DNA of 64,000 nucleotides. Source: Streptomyces griseoviridis. Its GTDB lineage: Bacteria > Actinomycetota > Actinomycetes > Streptomycetales > Streptomycetaceae. Of this stretch, positions 51,743 through 60,150 are shown one piece after another. The notes under the pieces are model-generated. The model did not search any database. It saw only the letters and a program-made list of their open reading frames with translations, and was not told where the DNA came from. Numbering within the stretch: the first letter of the stretch is position 1; the number at the start of each line of letters is the position of its first letter. The translations under genes were made by a program, and so were the position numbers. The DNA lies in assembly GCA_014649155.1 (NCBI GenBank), contig BMSM01000016.1:1-64000 (forward strand), in the 5' to 3' direction.

Positions 51743-54325
51743 GTGCAGACACCGAACGGATCGCGGCCCCCGGCCGGCGCCGACCCCGTCTCCCGCAGGG
51801 GCGCCCTGCGCCTGCTGGCCGCCACCGCGGCGGCGGCCGGCCTCCCCGAGACGGCCCACGCGGCCGGCCCCGGCACCGGTACCGACGCCGCCACGAGCAC
51901 GGACACCGTCCCCGGCGCGAAGACCGGCACGGAGTCCGGCCCGGCCACCGCCACCGGCCCCGGCGGGAGCCCCGCCCCGCCCCGCGTCGAGGCGCTGCTC
52001 GCCCGGCTGACCCTCACCGAGAAGGTCTCCCTCCTGCACGGGGCGCCCGATCCGCGCCCCCTCGGCCAGGCCGGCCACGTCCCCGGCGTGCCCCGCCTGG
52101 GCATCCCGCCGCTCCGGCTGGCCGACGGCCCGGCCGGCGTCCGGGTCACCGCCCGGGCCACCGCCCTCCCCGCCCCCGTGCTGCTGGCCGCCGCCTTCGA
52201 CCCCGGCCTCGCCCGGCGCTACGGCCGGGTCATCGGCCGCGAGGGCCGCGCCCTCGGCCAGGACGTGCTGCTCTCCCCGATGGTCAACCTGATCCGCACC
52301 CCGTACGCGGGCCGGAACTTCGAGACCTTCGCCGAGGACCCGCTGCTCTCCGCCGACCTGGTCGCCGCCGAGATCGAGGGCGTCCAGGGCGAGGGCCTGA
52401 TCGCCACCGTCAAGCACTTCGCGCTGAACAACCAGGAGCAGGACCGCGAGACGATCGACGTCCGGGTCGACGAGCGCACCCTGCACGAGGTCTACCTGCG
52501 CGCCTTCGAGGCCGCCGTCGCCGCAGGCACCGGCGCGGTGATGGCCGCCTACAACAAGGTCGCCGGTACCCACGCCGGCGAGAACGCGGACCTGCTCACC
52601 GGCGTGCTCCGCGAACGCTGGGGCTTCGACGGACTGGTCATGAGCGACTGGTCCGCCACCCACTCCACCGCGCCCGCCCTCGCCGCCGGCCTCGACCTGG
52701 AGATGCCGGACGGCACGCACTACGGCGACCCGCTGGTCAGGGCCGTCACGGACGGCACCGTCCCCGAGGCGCACGTCGACCGCGCGGTCCGCCGCGTCCT
52801 GACCGTCATGGACCGCTTCGGTCTCCTCGACCCGGCCCCGCCGGCCCGCCCCGCCCGGGACGCCGCCGCCGGTGCCGCCGTCGCCCGAGAGGTCGCCGAG
52901 GCCGGCGCGACCCTGCTGCGCAACGCGCACGGCACGCTGCCCCTCGCCCCCGGCCGCCGCGTCGCCGTGATCGGCCCCACCGGCGCCCGCCCCCTGGTCG
53001 GCGGCGGCGGCAGCGCCCACGTCGTGCCCGACCGCGCCGCCCGCCCCCTGGACGCCATCGGCGCCCGCGCGGCCGAGGTGACGTACGCCCTCGGCGAGGA
53101 CGTGTACGGCAAGCCGCTGCCCGCCGACGCCCTCCACCCGGCCCTCGACACCGGGGAACGGCACGTCCCGGCGGGCCGGACCTGGACCTACGACGGCACC
53201 CTCACCGTCCCCGAGGACGACGAGTGGACCTTCGTCCTGCACTACTCGGCGGAGCCCACCGGCCGCCCCGAGGTCCGCCTCGGCGCCGAGAACCTCTTCC
53301 CGCTCGCCCCCGGCTACACCGAGTACTTCGCCGGCGGCCTGGTCACCGCCGCGCCCGACGGGCTCGCCGTGCGCCGCCGCACCCTGCGGCTCACCGCCGG
53401 CCGGCACCGGCTGCGGATCACCGCGCCCGGCGGCGGGTCCGGGCAGACCTTCCGGCTGCGCCGCATCACCGGCGCCACCCGCGCCGCCGACGTCGCCGAG
53501 GCCGTACGCGCCGCCCGCGCCGCCGACGACGTGGTCCTCTTCGCCTACGAGGACGCCACCGAGGGCCAGGACCGCACCACCCTGGCCCTGCCCGGCAACC
53601 AGGACCGGCTGATCGAGGCCGTGGCCCGGGCCAACCCCCGCACCACCGTCGTCCTCAACACCTCCTCGGCCGTCACCATGCCGTGGCTGGCGGCGACCGG
53701 CGCCGTGCTCCAGATGCACTACCCCGGCCAGGAGGGCGCCGCCGCGACCGCCGCCGTGCTGTACGGCGCGTGCGACCCGGGCGGCCGGCTCACCCAGACC
53801 TACCCCGCGGCCGACGACCGCCACCCGGTCGCCGGGGACCCGCTGCGCTACCCGGGCGTGGCCGGCACCGAGGAGTACGGCGAGGGCGTCCACACCGGCC
53901 ACCGCTGGTACGACGCCCGGGGCGTGCGCCCGCTCTTCCCGTTCGGGCACGGACTGTCGTACACCTCGTTCGTCTTCACCCGGCTGCGGGCGCGGCCGGT
54001 CGGGGACGGGGGACTGGACGTCTCCTTCACCGTCCGCAACACCGGGCGGCGCGACGGCGTGACCGTGCCGCAGGTGTACGTCGGACCCTCGCCCGACCTG
54101 ACGCTGGACCAGCCCGTACGGGTCCTGGCGGGATACCGGCGGCTCGCGCTGCGGGCGGGGGAGCGGCGCCGGGTGACCGTGCGGGTCGCCGCCCGCACCC
54201 TGTCCAGCTGGGACGCCCGGCGCCACGCCTGGGTGCCCGGCACCGGGCGGCGCACGGTGTGGCTCGGCGCGTCCTCGGGGGACCTGCGGCTGCGGACCAG
54301 CGCGGAGGCGGCCGGGTCCGCGTGA
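51743..54325 (+). CDS. Glycoside hydrolase family 3 protein with PA14 insertion, secreted
   Basis: The 860-residue precursor has a Tat-type signal (SRRGALRLLAATAAAAG) and a Thr/Gly/Pro linker (about 35-80). A GH3 TIM-barrel follows (about 85-370), with nucleophile D302 in GFDGLVMSDWSATHS. The second domain carries a PA14-type insertion (about 470-590), and a C-terminal Fn3-like domain follows. Activities in this group include beta-glucosidase and beta-xylosidase; specificity cannot be read. GTG 51743 lies six bases after CATAGT, suggesting a leaderless mRNA. It faces galU divergently and has no sugar transporter next to it. Confidence 0.9.
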   Translation: MQTPNGSRPPAGADPVSRRGALRLLAATAAAAGLPETAHAAGPGTGTDAATSTDTVPGAKTGTESGPATATGPGGSPAPPRVEALLARLTLTEKVSLLHGAPDPRPLGQAGHVPGVPRLGIPPLRLADGPAGVRVTARATALPAPVLLAAAFDPGLARRYGRVIGREGRALGQDVLLSPMVNLIRTPYAGRNFETFAEDPLLSADLVAAEIEGVQGEGLIATVKHFALNNQEQDRETIDVRVDERTLHEVYLRAFEAAVAAGTGAVMAAYNKVAGTHAGENADLLTGVLRERWGFDGLVMSDWSATHSTAPALAAGLDLEMPDGTHYGDPLVRAVTDGTVPEAHVDRAVRRVLTVMDRFGLLDPAPPARPARDAAAGAAVAREVAEAGATLLRNAHGTLPLAPGRRVAVIGPTGARPLVGGGGSAHVVPDRAARPLDAIGARAAEVTYALGEDVYGKPLPADALHPALDTGERHVPAGRTWTYDGTLTVPEDDEWTFVLHYSAEPTGRPEVRLGAENLFPLAPGYTEYFAGGLVTAAPDGLAVRRRTLRLTAGRHRLRITAPGGGSGQTFRLRRITGATRAADVAEAVRAARAADDVVLFAYEDATEGQDRTTLALPGNQDRLIEAVARANPRTTVVLNTSSAVTMPWLAATGAVLQMHYPGQEGAAATAAVLYGACDPGGRLTQTYPAADDRHPVAGDPLRYPGVAGTEEYGEGVHTGHRWYDARGVRPLFPFGHGLSYTSFVFTRLRARPVGDGGLDVSFTVRNTGRRDGVTVPQVYVGPSPDLTLDQPVRVLAGYRRLALRAGERRRVTVRVAARTLSSWDARRHAWVPGTGRRTVWLGASSGDLRLRTSAEAAGSA

Positions 54326-54374
54326 CCCAGTAGGCTTCCCGGGACAGCAGGAGCGAAACCGCGAGGAGCCCGCA

Positions 54375-55010
54375 GTGCACGTCCAGGAATGGCTCGACAC
54401 CGTGCCCGCGGCGGCCGTCTACGCCGTGGTGGGACTGGTCATCGGACTGGAGAGCCTGGGCATCCCGCTGCCCGGCGAGATCATCCTGGTGTCGGCGGCG
54501 CTGCTGTCCTCCCAGCACGGCGGCGTCGACCCGGTGGTCCTGGGCGCCTGCGCCACCGCCGGCGCGGTGATCGGCGACTCCATCGGCTACGCCATCGGCC
54601 GCAGGGGCGGCCGTCCGCTGCTGGCCTGGCTGGGGAAGAAGTTCCCCCGGCACTTCGGTGAGGCCCAGGTCGCCACCGCCGAGCGCTCCTTCACCAAGTG
54701 GGGCATGTGGGCGGTCTTCTTCGGCCGCTTCATCGCCCTGCTGCGCATCTTCGCGGGGCCGCTGGCGGGCGTGCTCCACATGCCCTACTGGAAGTTCCTG
54801 ATCGCCAACGTCCTCGGCGGCATCGCCTGGGCCGGCGGCACCACCGCCGTCATCTACTACGTCGGCGTCGTCGCCGAGGACTGGCTCAAGCGCTTCTCCT
54901 GGCTCGGCCTGGTCGTGGCGGTCCTCATCGGCGCCACCTCGATGCTGGTCCTGAGGCGGAGGGCGAGGAAGACGGAGACCGTCCCGGCGCCGGAGGCGGA
55001 GACCTCCTGA
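54375..55010 (+). CDS. DedA family membrane protein
   Basis: The 211-residue protein has the DedA core: LVIGLESLGIPLPGEIILVSAALL, GAVIGDSIGYAIGRRGG and FFGRFIALLRIFAGPLAGVLHMPYWKFL with the essential arginines. DedA proteins support membrane energetics, drug tolerance and undecaprenyl-phosphate transport. GTG 54375 follows GAGGAG. It is 49 bases after the GH3 gene in the same direction and may be co-transcribed. It is the second DedA-superfamily protein in the window (see 44775). Confidence 0.9.
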   Translation: MHVQEWLDTVPAAAVYAVVGLVIGLESLGIPLPGEIILVSAALLSSQHGGVDPVVLGACATAGAVIGDSIGYAIGRRGGRPLLAWLGKKFPRHFGEAQVATAERSFTKWGMWAVFFGRFIALLRIFAGPLAGVLHMPYWKFLIANVLGGIAWAGGTTAVIYYVGVVAEDWLKRFSWLGLVVAVLIGATSMLVLRRRARKTETVPAPEAETS

Positions 55011-55089
55011 GGGCGCGGACCGTGCCGACGTGCGGCTCCGCCGCGCGGGCGCGAGCGACCACAGCGGACGCGGGGCCCGCGGCCGACGG

Positions 55090-55620
55090 TCACCCCCCGA
55101 ACTCCCCCCGGTGCGCCTTCCCCAGCTCCACGTACATGGTGCCGTTGAGGGTCAGCCCCTCCCGCTCCTCCGGCGTCAGCGCCCGCCTCACCTTCGCCGG
55201 CACCCCCGCCACCAGCGACCCCTCCGGCACCACCATCCCCTGCGGCACCAGTGCCTGCGCGGCGACCAGCGACCCCGCCCCGATCACCGCCCCGTTCAGC
55301 ACCGTCGCGCCCATGCCGATCAGGCAGTCGTCCCCGACGCTCGCGCCGTGCACCACGGCGTTGTGCCCGATGGACACCCGCTCGCCGACGGTGACCGGGA
55401 AGCCGGGGTCGGCGTGGAGCGTGCAGTTGTCCTGGACGTTGCTGTCCGCCCCGACCGTGATCCGCTCCACGTCCCCGCGCAGCACCGCCCCGTACCAGAC
55501 ACTCGCCCCCGCGCGCAGCGTCACGTCCCCGAGCACCGAGGCCGTCGGCGCCACGAACGCCTCCGCGTCCACCTCCGGCTCCCTGCCGCCGATGCCCCTG
55601 ATCAGTGCCTTGTGCGTCAT
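55090..55620 (-). CDS. Gamma-class carbonic-anhydrase-like hexapeptide protein
   Basis: The 176-residue left-handed beta-helix protein matches the YrdA/PaaY gamma-carbonic-anhydrase-like family: ASVWYGAVLRGDVERITVGADSNVQDNCTLH, with later metal-binding histidines in GHNAVVHG. Many members bind zinc but lack tested activity. The minus-strand start at 55620 has GGGAGG upstream. It is divergent from another hexapeptide-repeat gene at 55730, although the two proteins belong to different subfamilies. Confidence 0.9.
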   Translation of the reverse strand: MTHKALIRGIGGREPEVDAEAFVAPTASVLGDVTLRAGASVWYGAVLRGDVERITVGADSNVQDNCTLHADPGFPVTVGERVSIGHNAVVHGASVGDDCLIGMGATVLNGAVIGAGSLVAAQALVPQGMVVPEGSLVAGVPAKVRRALTPEEREGLTLNGTMYVELGKAHRGEFGG

Positions 55621-55729
55621 CGTCGCCTCCCGCTCGGGTCGTGTCACCGGCACGGTAGCCCACCGGGTGGGGTGAAGATCACAGCCCCGCGCGCACCGGG
55701 CCCCGCGGCACGCTGAGTACCGTGTGCGG

Positions 55730-56494
55730 GTGCCGAACCGCCGGAACACCCCCGCCTCCTGGCCCCGCCGCCTCGCGCAGCGGGCCGTCCACGCGGGCTG
55801 GGCATGGGCGCAGCGCACCGGCTCGGTCACCGCCGAGCACCCCGGACGGTTCCGCTTCGGCGCCCTCGGCCCCGGCACCCGGCTGGCCTTCCCGCTCGGC
55901 ACGGTCTTCGGGGAACCCTGGATCCACCTCGGCGCCCACTGCGTCATCGGCGAGCAGGTCACGCTGACGGCCGGTCTGATGCCCGACCTCGACCTCGGCC
56001 CCGAGCCGATCCTCCGCATCGGCGACGGCGTCGTCCTCGGCCGCGGCAGTCACGTCATCGCCGACACCACGGTCACCATCGGCAGCGACTGCTACTTCGG
56101 ACCGTACGTCTACGTCACCTCCACCAATCACTCCTACGACGACCCCCACCAGCCCATCGGCAAGCAGTGGCCCCGCATGGAGCCGGTCGGGATCGGCCCC
56201 GGCTGCTGGATCGGCACCGGCGCGGTGATCCTGCCCGGCGCGCGGATCGGCCGGAACGTGGTGGTGGCCGCCGGCGCGGTGGTCCGGGGCACGGTGCCCG
56301 ACCACGCCGTGGTGGCGGGCGCCCCCGCCCGCGTCGTACGGCGCTGGACTGCCGAGGACGGCTGGCAGCCGCCGCTGCGCACGCCCGCTCCGGTGCCGAT
56401 CCCCGACGGGGTGACGCCCGCGCAGCTGCGCGCCCTGTCGGAGCTGGGCGAGGAGGCGGCCGCGCACCTCGCCCGCCCGGCCGCCGACTCCTGA
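55730..56494 (+). CDS. Hexapeptide-repeat acyltransferase
   Basis: The 254-residue protein has a left-handed beta-helix (about 55-205) with the acetyltransferase-type segment TSTNHSYDDPHQPIGKQ, where the histidine is the likely catalytic base, and PGCWIGTGAVILPGARIGRNVVVAAGAVV. It resembles WcaF/maltose-O-acetyltransferase-like enzymes that acylate sugars. The acceptor is unknown. GTG 55730 is six bases after TACCGT (55718-55723), favouring it over GTG 55724. The XRE-cupin gene follows 68 bases later. Confidence 0.85.
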   Translation: MPNRRNTPASWPRRLAQRAVHAGWAWAQRTGSVTAEHPGRFRFGALGPGTRLAFPLGTVFGEPWIHLGAHCVIGEQVTLTAGLMPDLDLGPEPILRIGDGVVLGRGSHVIADTTVTIGSDCYFGPYVYVTSTNHSYDDPHQPIGKQWPRMEPVGIGPGCWIGTGAVILPGARIGRNVVVAAGAVVRGTVPDHAVVAGAPARVVRRWTAEDGWQPPLRTPAPVPIPDGVTPAQLRALSELGEEAAAHLARPAADS

Positions 56495-56562
56495 GCGCAC
56501 CCGGCCGCGCAGTACAGTGCGGTGAACGAGTCGGTACAGCCACGCACCACCCTGGACGGAAT

Positions 56563-57135
56563 GTGTCGGACCTCGACCTGCTGACCCGGTCCCTCGCGCG
56601 CAACGTGCGGCGCTGGCGCACCGAGCGCGGCTTCACCCTGGACGCCCTCGCCGGGCGGGCCGGGGTCAGCCGCGGCATGCTCATCCAGATCGAACAGGCC
56701 CGGACCAATCCCAGCCTCGGCACGGTCGTCAAGATCGGAGACGCGCTCGGCGTCAGCATCACCACCCTCCTCGACCAGGAGCAGAGCTCCACGGTCCGGG
56801 TCGTCCCCGCCGAAGAGGCGGTACGGCTCTGGCACACCGAGGACGGCAGTTACAACCGGCTGCTGGCGGGCACCGAGGCCCCCGGCCCGCTGGAGATGTG
56901 GGACTGGCGGCTGATGCCCGGCGAGCACAGCCCCTCCGACCCGCACCCCGCGGGCACGGTCGAGCTGGTGCACGTCACCGCCGGGGAACTGACCATCACC
57001 GTGGACGGCACCGACCACCGGGTGCCGGCCGGGGCGAGCGCCTCCTTCGAGGCCGACACCCCGCACACGTACGCAAACACCGGGGACGTGCCGATGGAGA
57101 TGATCATGGCCGTCTCGGTCCCGCCCGTGCGCTGA
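56563..57135 (+). CDS. XRE-family regulator with cupin domain
   Basis: The 190-residue regulator has an N-terminal helix-turn-helix (about 5-70: LARNVRRWRTERGFTLDALAGRAGVSRGMLIQIEQARTNPS) and a C-terminal cupin barrel (about 105-190: AGTVELVHVTAGELTITVDGTDHRVPAG, ADTPHTYANTGD). This PuuR/SutR-like architecture senses small metabolites through the cupin. The target is unknown; the adjacent genes are candidates. GTG 56563 is preceded by GGACGG. Confidence 0.9.
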   Translation: MSDLDLLTRSLARNVRRWRTERGFTLDALAGRAGVSRGMLIQIEQARTNPSLGTVVKIGDALGVSITTLLDQEQSSTVRVVPAEEAVRLWHTEDGSYNRLLAGTEAPGPLEMWDWRLMPGEHSPSDPHPAGTVELVHVTAGELTITVDGTDHRVPAGASASFEADTPHTYANTGDVPMEMIMAVSVPPVR

Positions 57136-57169
57136 CACGCGTACCGGCGGCCCTTGTTACCGTGCGGGC

Positions 57170-57727
57170 ATGCAGCCACCCATCGGAGACTTCGACCAGG
57201 CGATTCCCGCCCCCGACTGCCTCGACGCGCTGACCCGCCCGGTCGCCGACGCGGTACGCCACTGGCGCGGCGGCGTCCCCGCCGAGCAGATCCTCTACGT
57301 CGACACCGAACCGGAGTGGGCGGACACCGCCACCTTCGTCGAGCACTACGGCCGCGGGTTGCTGGAGCAGTCCGCCAACTGCGTCGTCGTCAGCGGCAGA
57401 CGCGGCGGCGATACCACACTCGCGGCCTGCCTGGTGCTGTCCACCACCCGCGTCGACGTCAACGGCGTGGTCCGCCGCCACCTCGGTGCCCGCAAGGCGT
57501 CCTTCGCCCCGATGGACACGGCCACCGGCGAGACCGGCATGGAGTACGGCGGCATCACCCCCGTCGGGCTGCCCGCCGACTGGCCGGTCCTGGTGGACTC
57601 CGCCGTCGTCGACCTGCCCTGGGTCCTGGTCGGCAGCGGCCGGCGCCGCGGCAAGCTGCTGCTCCCCGGCAAGGCGTGCGCCGAACTCCCGGGCGCGGTC
57701 GTCCTGGACGGGCTGGGCGTCACCTGA
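57170..57727 (+). CDS. YbaK/EbsC-like aminoacyl-tRNA deacylase-related protein
   Basis: The 185-residue protein resembles the YbaK/prolyl-tRNA editing family: a central CVVVSGRRGGDTTLAACLVLSTTRVDVNGVVRRHLGARKASFA with the conserved lysine, and MEYGGITPVGLP. Such proteins hydrolyse mischarged tRNAs. Sequence alone does not give the amino acid specificity. ATG 57170 lies six bases after TACCGT (57158-57163), indicating a leaderless mRNA. It converges with the CoA-binding gene, 3 bases apart. Confidence 0.8.
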   Translation: MQPPIGDFDQAIPAPDCLDALTRPVADAVRHWRGGVPAEQILYVDTEPEWADTATFVEHYGRGLLEQSANCVVVSGRRGGDTTLAACLVLSTTRVDVNGVVRRHLGARKASFAPMDTATGETGMEYGGITPVGLPADWPVLVDSAVVDLPWVLVGSGRRRGKLLLPGKACAELPGAVVLDGLGVT

Positions 57728-57730
57728 CCC

Positions 57731-58147
57731 TCAGCCCTCCTGGCCGAGCCGGGGGATCTCGATGGCCGGGCACCGGTCCATGACCATGTCCAGTCCCGCG
57801 GCCCGGGTCCGCCCGTACGCCGCCTCGTCGACGACCCCGAGCTGGAACCAGACGGCCTTCGCCCCCTTGGCCACCGCCTCGTCGGCGACCGCCCCGGCCA
57901 GCTCGCTGTTGACGAAGACGTCCACCACGTCCACGTCGAAGGGGATGTCCGCGAGCGAGGCGTACCCCTGCTCGCCGTGGACCGTCTCGGCCTTCGGATG
58001 CACCGGGACGATCCGCTTGCCGAAGCGCTGAAGGACCCCCGCCACCCCATAGGCGGCCCGCTGCCGGTTCGCGGACAGCCCGACCACGGCCCAGGTGCCG
58101 CCGTGCTGGGTGAGGATCTTGCGGACCGTTTCCTCGTCGCCGTACAC
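57731..58147 (-). CDS. CoA-binding domain protein (YccU type)
   Basis: The 138-residue protein is a single Rossmann-like CoA-binding domain: WAVVGLSANRQRAAYGVAGVLQRFGKRIVPVHP, DVVDVFVNSELAGAVADEAVAKGAKAVWFQLG and a terminal MVMDRCPAIE. Members bind CoA but their biological role is largely unknown. The minus-strand GTG 58147 follows GAGGAGG. Upstream in-frame starts are less likely because similarity begins at YGDEETVRKIL. Confidence 0.88.
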   Translation of the reverse strand: MYGDEETVRKILTQHGGTWAVVGLSANRQRAAYGVAGVLQRFGKRIVPVHPKAETVHGEQGYASLADIPFDVDVVDVFVNSELAGAVADEAVAKGAKAVWFQLGVVDEAAYGRTRAAGLDMVMDRCPAIEIPRLGQEG

Positions 58148-58263
58148 CGGCTGCCTCCTCGTGCTCGCGGACGGTTGTCCCGTGGCTGTGCTGCGGTAAC
58201 GGATCAGGGCGGGCGGAGATTCCCGGCCCGTCGCCCGGACGGGTGACCGCATAGGCTGGCCCG

Positions 58264-58890
58264 ATGCAGGACCAGTACCGCACCGTCGCCCGCGCCGGAG
58301 TGCACGAGACCGAGGTCAACCGTTCGCGCTTCCTGTGCGCGCTCGCGCCGGCCGCAAGTGAGCGGGAGGCGCAGGAGTTCGTCGCGGCCGTGCGCAGGGA
58401 GCACGCGGACGCCACGCACAACTGCTGGGCCTACGTCGTCGGGGCCGACGCCGCCGTGCAGCGGGCCAGTGACGACGGCGAGCCGGGCGGTACCGCCGGG
58501 GTGCCCATGCTCCAGATGCTGCTGCGCCGCGAGATGCGGTACGTCGTCGCCGTCGTCACCCGGTACTACGGCGGGGTCAAACTCGGCGCCGGCGGGCTGA
58601 TCCGGGCGTACGGGGGAGCGGTCGGGGAGGCGCTGGACGCCGTGGGGACGGTGACCCGGCGCCGGTTCCGGCTGGCCACCGTCACCGTCGACCACCAGCG
58701 GGCGGGCAAGCTCCAGAACGACCTGCGGACCGCCGGACGCGAGGTGCGCGACGTGCGCTACGGCGAGGCCGTCACCATCGGGATCGGCCTGCCGGACGCC
58801 GACGTGCCCGCCTTCCGGGCCTGGCTGGCGGACGCGACCGCCGGGACGGCCGGGTTCGAACTCGGCGGCGAGACGTACGGAGATACGTGA
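58264..58890 (+). CDS. YigZ/IMPACT family protein
   Basis: The 208-residue protein has the N-terminal UPF0029/IMPACT domain (NRSRFLCALAPAASEREAQEFV... NCWAYVVG, SDDGEPGGTAGVPML, VTRYYGGVKLGAGGLIRAYGGAV) and a C-terminal RsmS-like alpha-beta domain. The conserved DDGEP-GTAG and YFGG-like motifs are intact. The role in bacteria is not defined. ATG 58264 is six bases after TAGGCT (58252-58257), indicating a leaderless mRNA. Confidence 0.92.
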   Translation: MQDQYRTVARAGVHETEVNRSRFLCALAPAASEREAQEFVAAVRREHADATHNCWAYVVGADAAVQRASDDGEPGGTAGVPMLQMLLRREMRYVVAVVTRYYGGVKLGAGGLIRAYGGAVGEALDAVGTVTRRRFRLATVTVDHQRAGKLQNDLRTAGREVRDVRYGEAVTIGIGLPDADVPAFRAWLADATAGTAGFELGGETYGDT

Positions 58891-58986
58891 GATACCGGGC
58901 AAGCGTCGTGTAACGCCCGTGCGGGAAGCGGGCGAAACGGGAGTAAGCGCCCGCGCTGTCAGACCCGGCCGTTAGTGTCGGGGAGC

Positions 58987-60150
58987 ATGAGACTGCTGCA
59001 CACTTCCGACTGGCATCTCGGCCGGGCCTTCCACCGGGTGAGCATGCTCGGCGCGCAGGCCGCGTTCATCGGCCACCTGGTGGAGACGGTGCGCGAGCAC
59101 GCCGTGGACGCCGTGGTCGTGTCGGGAGACGTGTACGACCGGGCCGTGCCGCCGCTGGCCGCCGTCGAGCTGTTCGACGACGCCCTGCACCGCCTCGCCG
59201 CCCTCGGGGTGCCCACGGTCATGATCTCCGGCAACCACGACTCGGCCCGGCGGCTCGGGGTGGGCGCGGGACTCATCGACCGGGCGGGCATACACCTGCG
59301 GACCGCTCCGGCGGAGGCCGGCACCCCGGTGGTCCTGCGGGACGCGCACGGGCCGGTCGCCTTCTACGGGCTGCCCTACCTCGAACCGGCCCTGGTGAAG
59401 GACGAGTTCGGGGTCGAGCGGGCCGGGCACGAGACCGTGCTCGCCGCCGCCATGGACCGGGTCCGCGCCGACCTCGCGGGCCGGGCGCCGGGCACCCGTT
59501 CCGTGGTCCTCGCACACGCCTTCGTCACCGGCGGCCAACCGAGCGACAGCGAACGGGACATCACCGTCGGCGGAGTCGCCGCCGTCCCCGCCGGGGTCTT
59601 CGACGGCGTCGACTACGTGGCGCTCGGCCACCTGCACGGCTGCCAGACCCTCACGGAGCGGATCCGCTACTCCGGCTCCCCGCTGCCGTACTCGTTCTCG
59701 GAGGCGGGGCACCGCAAGAGCATGTGGCTCGTCGACCTGGACGCCGGGGGAGCGGTGCGCGCGGAGCGGCTCGACTGCCCGGTGCCGCGTCCTCTGGCCC
59801 GGCTGCGGGGCGCGCTGGAGGACCTGCTCGCCGACCCCGCGCTGACCCCCCACGAGGAGGCGTGGGTAGAGGCCACGCTCACCGACCCGGTGCGGCCCGC
59901 CGACCCCATGGCCCGGCTCGCCGCACGCTTCCCGCACACCCTCGCCCTCGTCTTCGACCCCGAACGGTCCCCGGACGACCCCGACGTGTCGTACGCGCGG
60001 CGGCTGGCCGGCCGGGACGACCAGCAGATCGCCGAGGACTTCGTCGCCCATGTGCGCGGCGCCGGGCCCGACCCGCGGGAACGGGCCGTGCTGCGGGACG
60101 CCTTCGACGCCGTGCGCGCCGACGACACGCTGCGGGAGGTGGCGCGGTGA
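58987..60150 (+). CDS. sbcD: Exonuclease SbcD, nuclease subunit of SbcCD
   Basis: The 387-residue protein has the Mre11-type phosphoesterase motifs LHTSDWHLGR, VVSGDVYDRAVPP, MISGNHDSARRL and YVALGHLHGCQ, which bind two metal ions. With SbcC it cleaves hairpins and DNA ends. ATG 58987 follows TAGTGT (58973-58978) by eight bases; GTG 58975 is in frame but overlaps that box. Its stop overlaps the sbcC start (GTGA), giving stoichiometric production. Confidence 0.96.
   Translation: MRLLHTSDWHLGRAFHRVSMLGAQAAFIGHLVETVREHAVDAVVVSGDVYDRAVPPLAAVELFDDALHRLAALGVPTVMISGNHDSARRLGVGAGLIDRAGIHLRTAPAEAGTPVVLRDAHGPVAFYGLPYLEPALVKDEFGVERAGHETVLAAAMDRVRADLAGRAPGTRSVVLAHAFVTGGQPSDSERDITVGGVAAVPAGVFDGVDYVALGHLHGCQTLTERIRYSGSPLPYSFSEAGHRKSMWLVDLDAGGAVRAERLDCPVPRPLARLRGALEDLLADPALTPHEEAWVEATLTDPVRPADPMARLAARFPHTLALVFDPERSPDDPDVSYARRLAGRDDQQIAEDFVAHVRGAGPDPRERAVLRDAFDAVRADDTLREVAR

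Noticed and set aside
55064..55077. Possible third copy of the inverted-repeat element
   Set aside because: Only 14 bases of its GC-rich centre match and no inverted arms are recognisable, so chance similarity in GC-rich DNA cannot be excluded.
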